Below are positions 42,955 through 53,434 of a DNA stretch of 64,000 nucleotides, in pieces. The translations under genes and the position numbers were made by a program. Source of the stretch: Cytophagaceae bacterium (lineage in GTDB: Bacteria; Bacteroidota; Bacteroidia; Cytophagales; UBA9547); NCBI GenBank assembly GCA_027488865.1, contig JAIYAU010000061.1, forward strand, positions 23,218-87,217, in the 5' to 3' direction. Below the pieces are notes generated by a model. It did not search any database, was not told the DNA's origin, and saw only the letters and a program-made list of their open reading frames with translations. Position 1 is the first letter of the stretch; each line of letters starts with the position of its first letter.

Positions 42955-44505
42955 ATGCCGGTTCGCATTACGAGAGATTCAGATGGAAACAATGGGGGAA
43001 ATGATAATTTTCCAAACGACTCAGGAACAAGTGGCCGAGGTGGCGGTGGCAGGGGTGGAAATAATTTTATCATCTCCATTATAATTTGGTTATTCACCTT
43101 TGTGTTTAAATATCCCAAAATCGGGATTCCATTGATAATTGTTGGAATTGTAGGATGGTTTATTTTTGGTCGAGGAGAGAGTAGTAGCAATTCTTCAAGT
43201 TTTAGCACGGGTTGCTCCATGAATCAAGAAGTGTACGACAAAGCTGAAGTATTTGAACCATTGGCAGATAATACTTCAAATCCGCTGCCTGAAAGCTTCT
43301 CCTTAGAACAATATTGTCCACAAAGACTTAACCAGGGGCAACAAGGTTCTTGTGTGGGGTGGTCGAGTAGTTATGCGGCACGAACTATTTTACAAGCAGT
43401 GGCAACTGGGTCTAATCCCAATGATGTTCGATTTAGCCCTTCCTACCTATATAATAAAATTGCCTTGGAAGATTGCCAAGGCGCATACATTAAAGATGCT
43501 ATGCAAACTCTTAATAATGAGGGTGTAGCCCCTTTTAACGAATTTGCCTATGATGAAAATACATGTACCACCAGACCATCAAGCCAAGTAAACCAGCTGG
43601 CAAGCAACTACAAAATAAAGGGTTATAATCGCCTCACCAAAGATGGGGATGACTACAAAGTAAATTTGTTGGCAGTAAAACAAAATATTGCTCAAAAAGC
43701 CCCAGTGGTAATTGGAATGGATGTGGGGGGAACATTTATGCAAATGCAAGGCCAAGATGTATGGTTACCATCACAAGAGGATTATAACAAAAATGGCTTT
43801 GGTGGGCACGCTATGTGTGTTGTTGGATATGATGATTATAAACAAGGTGGCGCATTTCAAATAATGAATTCTTGGGGCAGTGACTACGGTGACAAAGGCT
43901 TTGTGTGGGTTCGCTACAAAGATTTTGATTATTTTGTTAATGAAGCTTATGGATTATACCCCATGGGTAATTCCTCTCAAAAGCCAGAAGCATTAAAAGT
44001 AAATATTGCTTTGATTAATAATGATGGCAAACAACAAATCCCTTTAAAATATTCTGAAGCTGGGGTGTACACCACTAGTAATACATTGCCCGTGGGCACC
44101 AGATTTAAAATAAGTATTACCAATAATACCGACTGTTATGCTTATGTGATGGGTCAAGAAACGGATGGTAGTAATTATGTTCTATTTCCATATACCAAAA
44201 AACATAGTCCTTATTGTGGGGTAGTAGGTACAAGATTATTTCCCAAAGATTATTCATTAGAGTTGGACAATAAAGGTAACAAAGATTACATGGCTATTAT
44301 AATAAGCCAATCGCCGCTTGACTACAACCTTATTAATACGAAAATTAATAAAATCAGTAATATTTCATACAAGCAAAAACTCTTTAATGCCTTAAATGGG
44401 TCAATAGAAACGAATTACATAGAAGATGAGCAAAATGGAATAAACCTAAAAACCACTATTGGCAACAGTAAACTGATGGTGGCGATAATAGAAATAAAAA
44501 AATAA
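42955..44505 (+). CDS. Membrane-anchored papain-like (C1) cysteine peptidase, possible DUF4384-type C-terminus
   Basis: QGQQGSCVGWSSSYAAR (catalytic C), GGHAMCVVGYDD (H), IMNSWGSDYGDKGFVWV (N); Gly-rich N-terminus plus TM helix. Confidence 0.88.
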   Translation: MPVRITRDSDGNNGGNDNFPNDSGTSGRGGGGRGGNNFIISIIIWLFTFVFKYPKIGIPLIIVGIVGWFIFGRGESSSNSSSFSTGCSMNQEVYDKAEVFEPLADNTSNPLPESFSLEQYCPQRLNQGQQGSCVGWSSSYAARTILQAVATGSNPNDVRFSPSYLYNKIALEDCQGAYIKDAMQTLNNEGVAPFNEFAYDENTCTTRPSSQVNQLASNYKIKGYNRLTKDGDDYKVNLLAVKQNIAQKAPVVIGMDVGGTFMQMQGQDVWLPSQEDYNKNGFGGHAMCVVGYDDYKQGGAFQIMNSWGSDYGDKGFVWVRYKDFDYFVNEAYGLYPMGNSSQKPEALKVNIALINNDGKQQIPLKYSEAGVYTTSNTLPVGTRFKISITNNTDCYAYVMGQETDGSNYVLFPYTKKHSPYCGVVGTRLFPKDYSLELDNKGNKDYMAIIISQSPLDYNLINTKINKISNISYKQKLFNALNGSIETNYIEDEQNGINLKTTIGNSKLMVAIIEIKK

Positions 44506-44595
44506 CAATTATTTAATTTTTAAACTTTAATATTTGATTTTTTTAGTCTAGTATAGCAGTATTATTTGTCAATTAACTTTAATTTCTTAACTACA

Positions 44596-45213
44596 ATGAA
44601 AACCATTAAATTTTTATTTGCAAGCGCAATAATTGCCTCACTTACTTTTTCATGTAAAAATACTGAAGAAAAAAAAGGAGATGAAACAGGTGCAACTGAC
44701 ACAACTGCTGTGTCATATACTGCGGTTTTAGATAGTTCTTCTGTAAATTGGAAAGGAGACATGATCAAAATGTATTCTCACAATGGTAATGTAAAACTTA
44801 CAGAAGGAACTTTTACGGTTAAAGGTGGTACTGTAACTGCTGGCTCGTTCACAGTAGATCTTAAGTCAATCAATCCTGTGGATAGCGCTTATTCTGCAGA
44901 ACACAAAAAAGAAGATTTAATTAAGCATTTAGCTACAGCAGATTTTTTTGCAGTAGATTCTTTCCCAACTGCTACTTTTGTATTAAAATCAGTTGAAGGA
45001 AACACCGCCACCGGTGACCTTACTGTAAGAGGAAAAACAAACGAAGAAAAAGTTACAGATATCGTTGTAGCTACTTCAGAAACTGGTGCTACAGTAACTG
45101 GGAAATTAGTGTTTAATCGTCAAAAATATGGTGTTGCTTATAAGGCTACTATGAAAGACATGGTGTTATCTGACGATATCGCATTAGATATTACACTAGT
45201 TGGTAAAAAATAA
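44596..45213 (+). CDS. YceI family lipoprotein
   Basis: Lipobox LTFSCKN; SSVNWKGDMIKMYSHNGNVKLTEGTFTVKGG...GSFTVDLKSI; start at 44596. Confidence 0.92.
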   Translation: MKTIKFLFASAIIASLTFSCKNTEEKKGDETGATDTTAVSYTAVLDSSSVNWKGDMIKMYSHNGNVKLTEGTFTVKGGTVTAGSFTVDLKSINPVDSAYSAEHKKEDLIKHLATADFFAVDSFPTATFVLKSVEGNTATGDLTVRGKTNEEKVTDIVVATSETGATVTGKLVFNRQKYGVAYKATMKDMVLSDDIALDITLVGKK

Positions 45214-45225
45214 TTAATGTTGTTA

Positions 45226-45262
45226 AACTCAATAAATAGTGAAGCTCACTAGTTATTGAGTT
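45226..45262 (+). terminator. Hairpin terminator after YceI gene
   Basis: aactcaataaatagtga-agc-tcactagttattgagtt. Confidence 0.75.
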
Positions 45263-45364
45263 ATTTTAAAGAATCACCCTGATCATAATAATAAAAACTT
45301 ATTATTTCGGTTGGGGTGTTTTTTTATTACTATGGAAAGTCAGTCCCTTTAACAACAGTAATAG

Positions 45365-45895
45365 CTACCTCCACAATGCATTAATATAGTGCCATAACAC
45401 TATTCCAATAGTGACGGAAACGTTTAAAGAATGTTTAGTGCCAAACTGGGGAATTTCTATACTTGCGTCCACCAAATTCATAACCTCTTGTGATACACCA
45501 GATACCTCATTGCCAAACACAAAGGCTATTTTGTCTGGCTCATTGGGCATAAAATCTTGTAAATAAATTTTAGGTTGTGCTTGTTCGATAGCATAGACCT
45601 TATAACCATCCGTTTTGAGCCTTTTTACAACATTCTCCGATAATTCATGATATTCCCAAGTCACCGTTTCAGTAGCACCTAGGGCTGTTTTATTAATTTC
45701 TCTGTCGGGTGGAGTACCAGTAATGCCACATAAATATATTTTCTCTACCAAAAAGGCATCTGATGTTCTAAACGCTGCACCTACATTGTTTAGGCTTCTT
45801 ACATTGTCTAAAATGATGGTTACTGGATTTTTTTCTACTTTCTTATAATCTTCTACCGCCAAACGATGTAGGTCGGACATGGACAACTTTTGCAT
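45365..45895 (-). CDS. TrmH/SpoU-family RNA methyltransferase
   Basis: ILDNVRSLNNVGAAFRTSDAF, FVFGNEVSGVSQEV, IPQFGTKHSLNVSVTIGIVLW. Confidence 0.95.
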   Translation of the reverse strand: MQKLSMSDLHRLAVEDYKKVEKNPVTIILDNVRSLNNVGAAFRTSDAFLVEKIYLCGITGTPPDREINKTALGATETVTWEYHELSENVVKRLKTDGYKVYAIEQAQPKIYLQDFMPNEPDKIAFVFGNEVSGVSQEVMNLVDASIEIPQFGTKHSLNVSVTIGIVLWHYINALWR

Positions 45896-46131
45896 ACAAA
45901 ACAGTTCTTAACAAATATATCGAACTATTTGTTAAGATATAAATAACTGAAGAAATTACACAAATAGAATTTATTTAATCTATATTAAAAGGTATTACGA
46001 ATAATAAAATGAGAATTTGGTTTGGATTATTTCATAGAATAGTATATATTTAAATCTAAGTAAGCTAAAAAACCCAGTTAAATTTAAAACCTTGCCAATA
46101 CCCATAAAACTAACAATAAAACCAAATAGTC

Positions 46132-46542
46132 ATGAAAGTCCTAGATATAATTTGCATTATAGATGATGATGACATATACCAGTTCACAGTTCGAAAATTT
46201 TTGAGCAGTAAACACGTAGCCAAACGCTTACAATTTTTTGAAAATGGCCAAGAAGCCATTCAACACTTTAAAAAATTTGCCAATTCCGCAGACGAGCTTG
46301 CAGATGTAATACTATTGGATATTAATATGCCTATCATGGATGGATGGGGATTTTTAAAAGAATATTCTAAAATAAAGGTAGAACTTAGCAAACAAACAAA
46401 TATTTTCATGGTGTCTTCCTCCATTGATGACGCTGACATAGCTCGAGCTAATCAAATAAGCGAATTATCAGGCTATTATGTAAAACCTATAAGTGAGGAA
46501 CAATTGGTAAGTATTTTGGAAAACTTGGACGACTCGAATTAA
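46132..46542 (+). CDS. Stand-alone response regulator receiver protein
   Basis: IIDDDDIYQFTVRK, VILLDINMPIMDGWGFL, YVKPISEEQL. Confidence 0.92.
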   Translation: MKVLDIICIIDDDDIYQFTVRKFLSSKHVAKRLQFFENGQEAIQHFKKFANSADELADVILLDINMPIMDGWGFLKEYSKIKVELSKQTNIFMVSSSIDDADIARANQISELSGYYVKPISEEQLVSILENLDDSN

Positions 46543-46655
46543 GAAATTTTAATATAGTCCTCATTTATTTACGATTCCATTAGCCAATTATCAAAATTTG
46601 TTAAGTTTTTGGCACAAACTTTCTTGTCTAGGTAAAAAATTGCTAATATTATGTT

Positions 46656-47330
46656 GTGAAAATATTACTAATTGAGGATGAGGCTGATTTACAAAAAACA
46701 GTAGTAAAATTCCTTCATTCAGAGGGATATCTTTGTGAAACAGCGTCAAATTACGGAGACGCGGAAGAGAAGGTGAGTTTATATCAATATGATTGTATTT
46801 TGGTTGATATCACTTTACCCGGAGGAAATGGGCTGGACCTCATTCAAAAAACAAAAAAACTGTATCCTAAAACAGGCATTATTGTGGTTTCAGCCCGTGG
46901 TGCCATGGAAGATAAAGTAGCAGGTCTTGACCTTGGGGCAGATGATTATCTTGCTAAACCATTTCATTTACAGGAACTTAATGCTAGAATCAGGGCCATT
47001 ATAAGAAGGCACTCCTTTGAAGGTAACCAAGCTTTAATTTTTGAAGAAATAAAGGTATTACCAGATTCTCGACAATTGTACATAAATGATAAAGAAGTCA
47101 TTATGACAGGCAAAGAGTATGATATTTTATTGTTTTTTATCATCAATAAAGGCAAGGTGCTTTCCAAAGAGGCAATAGCTGAGCATGTATGGGGCGACTA
47201 TGTAGATCAAGCAAATTCATTAGACTTTTTATATACACACATAAAAAATTTAAGAAAAAAAATGCTTGACAACCATGCAGGAGATTATATAAAATCAATC
47301 TATGGTATAGGATATAAATGGCAAATATGA
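46656..47330 (+). CDS. OmpR/PhoB-type response regulator
   Basis: Receiver plus winged-helix DNA-binding domain (EYDILLFFIINKGKVLSKEAIAEHVWGD...YGIGYKW). Confidence 0.95.
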   Translation: MKILLIEDEADLQKTVVKFLHSEGYLCETASNYGDAEEKVSLYQYDCILVDITLPGGNGLDLIQKTKKLYPKTGIIVVSARGAMEDKVAGLDLGADDYLAKPFHLQELNARIRAIIRRHSFEGNQALIFEEIKVLPDSRQLYINDKEVIMTGKEYDILLFFIINKGKVLSKEAIAEHVWGDYVDQANSLDFLYTHIKNLRKKMLDNHAGDYIKSIYGIGYKWQI

Positions 47331-48625
47331 TTCAACTATCAGCAATCACCTCCCGATATTACCTAAGTTACTTTGCTTTAGTGCTTGTTGTTGGAGGGTT
47401 TGTAATGATTCATACCATCAAAGAATCCTTTTTCACCAACTTAGATCGTGTATTAGCTGAAGAAAAAAATGAAATTCATTTTAGTTTACGTGATAAGAAA
47501 CTACCAAATAAGATAAAATTCAGCGAAAATGTGTTGATTGAGCAGATATCCGATGTTAAAGTACATCCAGACCGCTACAGCACCACCAAGGGTCATGATG
47601 TTTTAACCAATGAAACCATTGAATATCGTACGCTTGTCACTTATTTTGAACAGGACGCACACATTTACAAAATGTCTATTAGTCAAGAGGTATCGTCTTC
47701 ATTGAAAAGAATATATAACAATTATCTATGGAACTTCCTTATTACCCTGTTGGTAATTCTTATAGGCTCGGTGCTTGTTAATAGATATATTAATAAGTTT
47801 GTGTGGTCACCATTTTATGCCTTACTGGTTCAAATCAAAAATTTTAATTTATCTGGCCAAGGCAGGGTAGATTTTGAGGAGACCAAAATAAAAGAATTTA
47901 AAGAATTAAACAGTAATATTGATTTACTCTTGAAAAGGGTAAAATCAGATTATCAAATTCAAAAAGAGTTTTTAGAAAATAGTTCACATGAGTTTAAAAC
48001 ACCACTTACCATTATCACCCAGCGATTAGATTTATTGATACAATCGGAAAATTTACATCAAACAGAGTTGGAACATATTCAAATTATATATGATGCAGCC
48101 AGAAAAATGAAATACCTTAACCAGCATTTAACCATCCTTTTCAAACTAGAAAACAAACATTACCACGAAAGGCAAGAAATAAACTTGTGGCAACGCACGT
48201 TGTATCATTTAGATCAATTTGAAATAAAATCTCATGAAAAAGGTCTAACAATTACGCGATTTTGTTCGATGCCCGATTTTATTATTCAATCTGATATTTA
48301 TCTTTTTGATATTCTTATTTCAAATCTAATCTCGAACGCTATCAAGCATAACTTACTTGTAAACGGACAAATCAATATTCGATTTACAAATTATAAACTA
48401 GAAATTATTAACACAGGATATATCAGCACACGGAAGAAAGAAGAAATATTTGAGCGTTTTGCAAAGGTGGCTGATAATACGGTTTCTACAGGTTTAGGAC
48501 TATCTATCGTAAAAAAAATTGTACAGTTTTATAACTGGGAAATAGATTATCAAGTATTTGAAAACTTGCACTGCTTTACCATCGATTTTAATCCCGAGTT
48601 GGTTCTTGCACTAGAGAATTATTGA
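47318..48625 (+). CDS. Sensor histidine kinase
   Basis: SSHEFKTPLTIITQRL H-box, LISNAIKHN N-box, GLGLSIVKKIV G-box; overlaps the RR by 13 nt. Confidence 0.94.
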   Translation: MANMIQLSAITSRYYLSYFALVLVVGGFVMIHTIKESFFTNLDRVLAEEKNEIHFSLRDKKLPNKIKFSENVLIEQISDVKVHPDRYSTTKGHDVLTNETIEYRTLVTYFEQDAHIYKMSISQEVSSSLKRIYNNYLWNFLITLLVILIGSVLVNRYINKFVWSPFYALLVQIKNFNLSGQGRVDFEETKIKEFKELNSNIDLLLKRVKSDYQIQKEFLENSSHEFKTPLTIITQRLDLLIQSENLHQTELEHIQIIYDAARKMKYLNQHLTILFKLENKHYHERQEINLWQRTLYHLDQFEIKSHEKGLTITRFCSMPDFIIQSDIYLFDILISNLISNAIKHNLLVNGQINIRFTNYKLEIINTGYISTRKKEEIFERFAKVADNTVSTGLGLSIVKKIVQFYNWEIDYQVFENLHCFTIDFNPELVLALENY

Positions 48626-48981
48626 TTAAGTCTCGAATTTTTTTGGTCTTCCAAGTGCAGATCATGCATGATTTGGTGCAGAATTGGAGAAAGAAACACG
48701 GCGATGGTAGATAAAAATACTATACCACTAAATAATGCATAAATGGAGGAAAACAATTTACCCGCTACTGTTTGCATCACATTGACAGGCCCCATGCCAG
48801 TAAGAATCATGGATGCATTTAAAAGCGCATCTACGAGTGATAATTGGCCAAAATACTGATATCCAAACACACCTATTCCTAAAGAGGCCGAAATAATACC
48901 CATTGATAATGCACCACTTTTTAAAATCCTTAACTGAAACTTTGTAGCTTGTTTGTCTGCTTTAGTTTTTAATAATTTCAT
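48619..48981 (-). CDS. Small membrane protein resembling a two-TM ion-channel pore module with noncanonical filter
   Basis: TM1 - LSLVDALLNASMILTGMGPV - GKLFSSIYALFSGIVFLSTIAVFL (TM2); last gene of the DAB cassette. Confidence 0.6.
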   Translation of the reverse strand: MKLLKTKADKQATKFQLRILKSGALSMGIISASLGIGVFGYQYFGQLSLVDALLNASMILTGMGPVNVMQTVAGKLFSSIYALFSGIVFLSTIAVFLSPILHQIMHDLHLEDQKNSRLNQ

Positions 48982-48990
48982 AAGTAATAA

Positions 48991-50865
48991 CTATGCTGAA
49001 TGATGCGCCATATCATACGGCGTGAGTTTGTGTGGACCTAAAAATAATCGTGAATAAATTCTAATAATTGCCAATCCGTCAATAATAAAACCTAACGACA
49101 ATAAAAAAGCCAACAAGTACTGATGTGCATGCACGTGCACAAACATTAAATCTTCCCCTACAAATGTTGGACTGATAGGAAAACCCGAAACACCCAAACA
49201 AGCCAATAAAAATGCAAAAGCCAACTTTGGGTGTTTAAAGACATGCCCGTGATACTCATCAAGTTTGATAGCCCGTTCGTATTTATTAACTCTTAAGAGT
49301 ATAAAGTACCCACCAATTCCAAAAACAAAAATTCCACTAAGGTAAATGTAGATTTGGTTGTAATTAAAATCATCATTAAAGGCCATGGCCATAGCCACCC
49401 AAAAGTGATTCATACAAATTAATATCCAGGCAAGCTCAGCCCGCCTGCGTGCTGCAAAAGATTTAAAAACCATTAAAAGGCCTATTATTGCAAATAAATA
49501 CACCAAGTAAGGTTTAAATCCATTAGGAATTAACTGTTGATTATAAACAAAAAAGAGAGCAAAAAGGTACGTAGGTATAAAAAAAGTAATCACTCTAAAG
49601 ATCGTAATATATTCTAGCTTACGACCAATCCATTTAAGTGGTCGCCAATATACATTAAAGACAAAAGTATCAAGATTCCATTCTTTCATACTGATGATGT
49701 ATAGTGTATTCTCGATTTTTTTAGGCAATGAATCTTCAATCGTAAGCGGCCTTGGAACAAAATTGTAAAATTGCTGCCTTATAAGATAGCTCACGACTGA
49801 AGGAGATACTAACAATTGGTACGTCCGTAAAAAAGCGTTGCCTGCAAAGTGAAATAAGGCTACTGTATACCAACCTAAGGATATTTCTATAAAAATAAGC
49901 CCAATTTGGCAAATGGACGCATAGGCTATCTGGCTTTTGACCGAAGACTGGACCCGAGCAATCATACCTGTCACTAAACTGGTACTTAACCCTAAAAGTC
50001 CAATCATAATTCTTACTGAAGGCTGATGCTCCCATAACGGTGCAGTTCTTAACAATAAAAACACACCAATGTGCACTGATAAAGAACCATAAAAAATGGC
50101 ACTGGATGGCGTGGGGCCTTCCATCGCACGGGGCAACCAAGAAGAAAAAGGAAGTTGTGCTGATTTTACCGCCGCAGCCGACAAAATCATCATACCTATA
50201 AATGCACCTGTAATGGTGTGTTTTTCAAGATATCCACTTAACAATAAATCATGGTGGAGTTTATAAAAAGTAATGTTTTCTTTCCAAAAATGATGTGCCA
50301 TCCACATGGCTAAAATAATTCCAACATCGCCGAGTCTGTAGACTGAATAAACCTTCATGGCGTTTTTTACTGGTAGGTGACGCTCTCGATAGAAGGCAAT
50401 CAAAAGAAACGAAGAAAGTCCTAATATTTCCCAACCTAAAAACAAGGTCTCAATATTGCCTGACATGATGGTAATATTATAACCTAAAAAGAAAAACATA
50501 ATCGTATTAAAAAATCTTTTGTAGCCTTTTTCACGATGCATGTAATACCTGCTATAGATGGTTATCATAAACGTAATAAACCCACCTACCAAAAGATAAA
50601 ATAGTGTTATAGTATCAAAAAAGAAGCAAATAAACATAGAGACATGCCCAGATTGATACAAAACGAATTCATCTGATTGTATAATGGGATGACCTTGCCA
50701 CATCCATGCGGCTACGTATGCCAAGATTCCGGCTATCTGCAAGCCCACCAAGCCAAATGTTGATTTTGATATCCAACCTTCTTCTTTGTTAGGCAAAATC
50801 AAGGTGATGATAAAGCCCAAAAAAGGTATAATAGCAAACAAAGGTAATACTTGAGTTAAATTCAT
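48991..50865 (-). CDS. dabB: NuoL/MrpA-like proton-conducting membrane protein, DabB-like
   Basis: 624 aa, many TMs; PFSSWLPRAMEGPTPSSAIFYGSLSVHIGVFLLLR; adjacent to DabA/DUF2309. Confidence 0.85.
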   Translation of the reverse strand: MNLTQVLPLFAIIPFLGFIITLILPNKEEGWISKSTFGLVGLQIAGILAYVAAWMWQGHPIIQSDEFVLYQSGHVSMFICFFFDTITLFYLLVGGFITFMITIYSRYYMHREKGYKRFFNTIMFFFLGYNITIMSGNIETLFLGWEILGLSSFLLIAFYRERHLPVKNAMKVYSVYRLGDVGIILAMWMAHHFWKENITFYKLHHDLLLSGYLEKHTITGAFIGMMILSAAAVKSAQLPFSSWLPRAMEGPTPSSAIFYGSLSVHIGVFLLLRTAPLWEHQPSVRIMIGLLGLSTSLVTGMIARVQSSVKSQIAYASICQIGLIFIEISLGWYTVALFHFAGNAFLRTYQLLVSPSVVSYLIRQQFYNFVPRPLTIEDSLPKKIENTLYIISMKEWNLDTFVFNVYWRPLKWIGRKLEYITIFRVITFFIPTYLFALFFVYNQQLIPNGFKPYLVYLFAIIGLLMVFKSFAARRRAELAWILICMNHFWVAMAMAFNDDFNYNQIYIYLSGIFVFGIGGYFILLRVNKYERAIKLDEYHGHVFKHPKLAFAFLLACLGVSGFPISPTFVGEDLMFVHVHAHQYLLAFLLSLGFIIDGLAIIRIYSRLFLGPHKLTPYDMAHHSA

Positions 50866-50877
50866 TAGGGAAAGGAA

Positions 50878-53412
50878 TTACAGTGAAATTTTTAATTTTT
50901 TGCGATAAACAGGCATATTTCTCAAGCTGTGGCTATTTTCTATTACTTTAAACAAATCCTCGGCATGAGATATTTCTGTAATAGGCAAAGGTTTATAATC
51001 CTCAAATTGCCCCTGACGAAATAAATACAACGCTTTAGTTTCGGGATGTACGACTATCAAATGCATCCATTCATTTAAATAAACGGGATAAGTTGGTAAA
51101 GCTTGTAAAGTTTTAAGTACTATATCTGGAAAATGCTCTACAATTACCAATTGACGAACAGGATCATGTGTTTCAACCATTTGACTAGGCAGCCCTGGTC
51201 TCAAATCTCCATCAATTCCATTGGCTACGCCAAATAAACCCATCACATTATGTGGCAACTTTGTGCCTGCTCCTAGCTTATTATTATCTACCCTTGAAAA
51301 GTAATAACTTAAATTGATACCACCGCAAACAGGAGCAATTGGTCGCATTATTCCTACAAGTAATTTACCTTCCAAATCTTGTGCATAATCATAAGAATTA
51401 AGAAAAGCACGTCTATCCAAGAATAAATGTTTTGTAAGATCTCTTTTACCAATTACCGTAAGTGCATTGGTGGCGTGATCCAGCTCTGGCCTTGGCTCAA
51501 ACAAGGACACGGACCGAGTCAATATTTGTTTATGAATAGATTTTGCACTTTGTTTAGTATTGATTGACTCAAACCTGCGAGATCTTTCTTTGGCATTTCT
51601 ATCTAAAGCTTCTTCAAATGTTTTTAGATTTTTTTGATGTTGGCTTTTGTTTGATTGAGACAAATATCTTTCATCATAAAACAAAATTTCATCTCTAGTT
51701 GTATCATGCAACCCACCTAAAAACTGGGTATTGGCGGGTATTTTAATACCTTTCTCTTGAAGTAGTTCACGCACCTTTACATGATTGGCCATGTAGCTAA
51801 ATGCCCGCGCATTTACAGACCCAGGCCTACAAGAGCAAGCTCCGCAATCCATCGTAGCATAAAAAGGATTGTTTACACTACTTGCTCCATGGCCAACAAT
51901 ATAAACAAGATTGGCAAAATTGTCTGTGAGGCCGATGCTTCGGAGCAAGCCTTCAACACGAGTGGCCATTTCTTCGATTTTAAATCCAATTTGCAAACCA
52001 TGCGCTTCATCCTCCAAACCACGGTATTCTATGGAAAGGTTGGAAGTTTTTGCCATATGTTTAAATGATGAAGCTGTAGCCGGACCAATAGAAGGTCTAA
52101 AAATATCCAAAGCCAACTCAATGGCCGTCCAAAAACCTAAAGTTTGTGTAATAATCCAACCAGTGGACAAAGAAAAACTTCTTTTTGCAAAGTGAAGATC
52201 ATTTTCATTTATTCCTGTTGTGCCACCTTCCTTAATTAAAAATTTTGGAGTAACCGGCGCTGGACAAAGTTTAGTAAGTGCTTTACCATGTTCTGGCTGA
52301 AAGTAAAATTCTACGTTAAAAAACCCTGGAGTGCCGTAGGTGATACAATGTGGATCAACATGTTCTAAATGATCTCGGAGTGAAATTTCTCTGTCATCAA
52401 TACAAAAAAAGGCTTGAAAGCTTGTAGCAACAGTGTCTTCTTGTGGAGGTTCGTGTTGAATAGCCAAAAGCACCTCATCATATTGCGACCATTCAAAAGC
52501 CTCTTGCCATAAAGCACACACTTCAAAAAATTCATTATATTCGACCGGAGAGAAGATATCAATTGGTCTGCAATGATAAGAAGACCCTAGTGGTAGCCAG
52601 TTTTCGCCCAATTTACTATCTAAAATGTCGATTTCTAACAACAACTCCAAGATTATAAATTCTTTAAGGGTGATCTTTTTGCGATCCATTAGGGTTTCGG
52701 GTTTGTTTTCAATTACTGCCACCATGCCCGACCAACCCTGATGTGCAAACTGTTGATCGATCAGATACTCTTGGTACAAACTTTCTTCACCCACCAAAAT
52801 GTCTAGTAAATCTATAATTCCTTTACCCTCAAATAGTAGCTTTACAGCTCTTTTGGTTCTAAAAAAACTCGAAAAGCTGTTATGTTCCATTTCTTTAATG
52901 GCCTCAATAAAGCCATTTTCCCACACTGGAAAATTCCAAATGGAAATTCCTTGATCTAAATAGCTACAGACTATTCTGAACAATGTAGGGTGCACCAATG
53001 CCTCTACATCAGATTTTTGAAATTGCCTCCAACTTTTCCTTAGTTTACCTACACGGGCAGATTTTATCGTGTAGTTTTCTTTGAACATCTTGTTCCTCCA
53101 TTCAGCCGCATCGCTTCCTACTTTTTGAAGTAATATTTTTTCAATGACCTCTTCTTTTATTTTACCATCGTGGTAAAATTTTCTAAATTCATCTAACGAT
53201 AAATAAGTCTTGTATCCAAAAATTTCTGTTGCTTGGTGCAGTGCTTCATGAAATTTTTCATTTTGAAACGCCTCGAGATTATTTTGAAATATAAAGTCTT
53301 TTAAAGGCGCTTGTGCTGGTAAATATTTTTTTATTTGTATTAAAGTTTCCTCTTCATTAAAAATCCTTCCTTCGTTTATTTCAGACGGGATAGATTGATT
53401 AGACATAGTCAT
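50878..53412 (-). CDS. dabA: DUF2309/UPF0753 protein, DabA-like inorganic-carbon transport subunit
   Basis: FFCIDDREISLRDHLE (C-x-D) and YIVGHGASSVNNPFYATMDCGACSCRPG (H...C) putative Zn-site motifs of the DabA family. Confidence 0.9.
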   Translation of the reverse strand: MTMSNQSIPSEINEGRIFNEEETLIQIKKYLPAQAPLKDFIFQNNLEAFQNEKFHEALHQATEIFGYKTYLSLDEFRKFYHDGKIKEEVIEKILLQKVGSDAAEWRNKMFKENYTIKSARVGKLRKSWRQFQKSDVEALVHPTLFRIVCSYLDQGISIWNFPVWENGFIEAIKEMEHNSFSSFFRTKRAVKLLFEGKGIIDLLDILVGEESLYQEYLIDQQFAHQGWSGMVAVIENKPETLMDRKKITLKEFIILELLLEIDILDSKLGENWLPLGSSYHCRPIDIFSPVEYNEFFEVCALWQEAFEWSQYDEVLLAIQHEPPQEDTVATSFQAFFCIDDREISLRDHLEHVDPHCITYGTPGFFNVEFYFQPEHGKALTKLCPAPVTPKFLIKEGGTTGINENDLHFAKRSFSLSTGWIITQTLGFWTAIELALDIFRPSIGPATASSFKHMAKTSNLSIEYRGLEDEAHGLQIGFKIEEMATRVEGLLRSIGLTDNFANLVYIVGHGASSVNNPFYATMDCGACSCRPGSVNARAFSYMANHVKVRELLQEKGIKIPANTQFLGGLHDTTRDEILFYDERYLSQSNKSQHQKNLKTFEEALDRNAKERSRRFESINTKQSAKSIHKQILTRSVSLFEPRPELDHATNALTVIGKRDLTKHLFLDRRAFLNSYDYAQDLEGKLLVGIMRPIAPVCGGINLSYYFSRVDNNKLGAGTKLPHNVMGLFGVANGIDGDLRPGLPSQMVETHDPVRQLVIVEHFPDIVLKTLQALPTYPVYLNEWMHLIVVHPETKALYLFRQGQFEDYKPLPITEISHAEDLFKVIENSHSLRNMPVYRKKLKISL

Positions 53413-53434
53413 AAGTATGTTATATTTTTAAGAA

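Noticed and set aside
49736-50140. 134-aa ORF inside dabB
   Set aside because: Alternate frame; dabB has clear NuoL-family motifs throughout.
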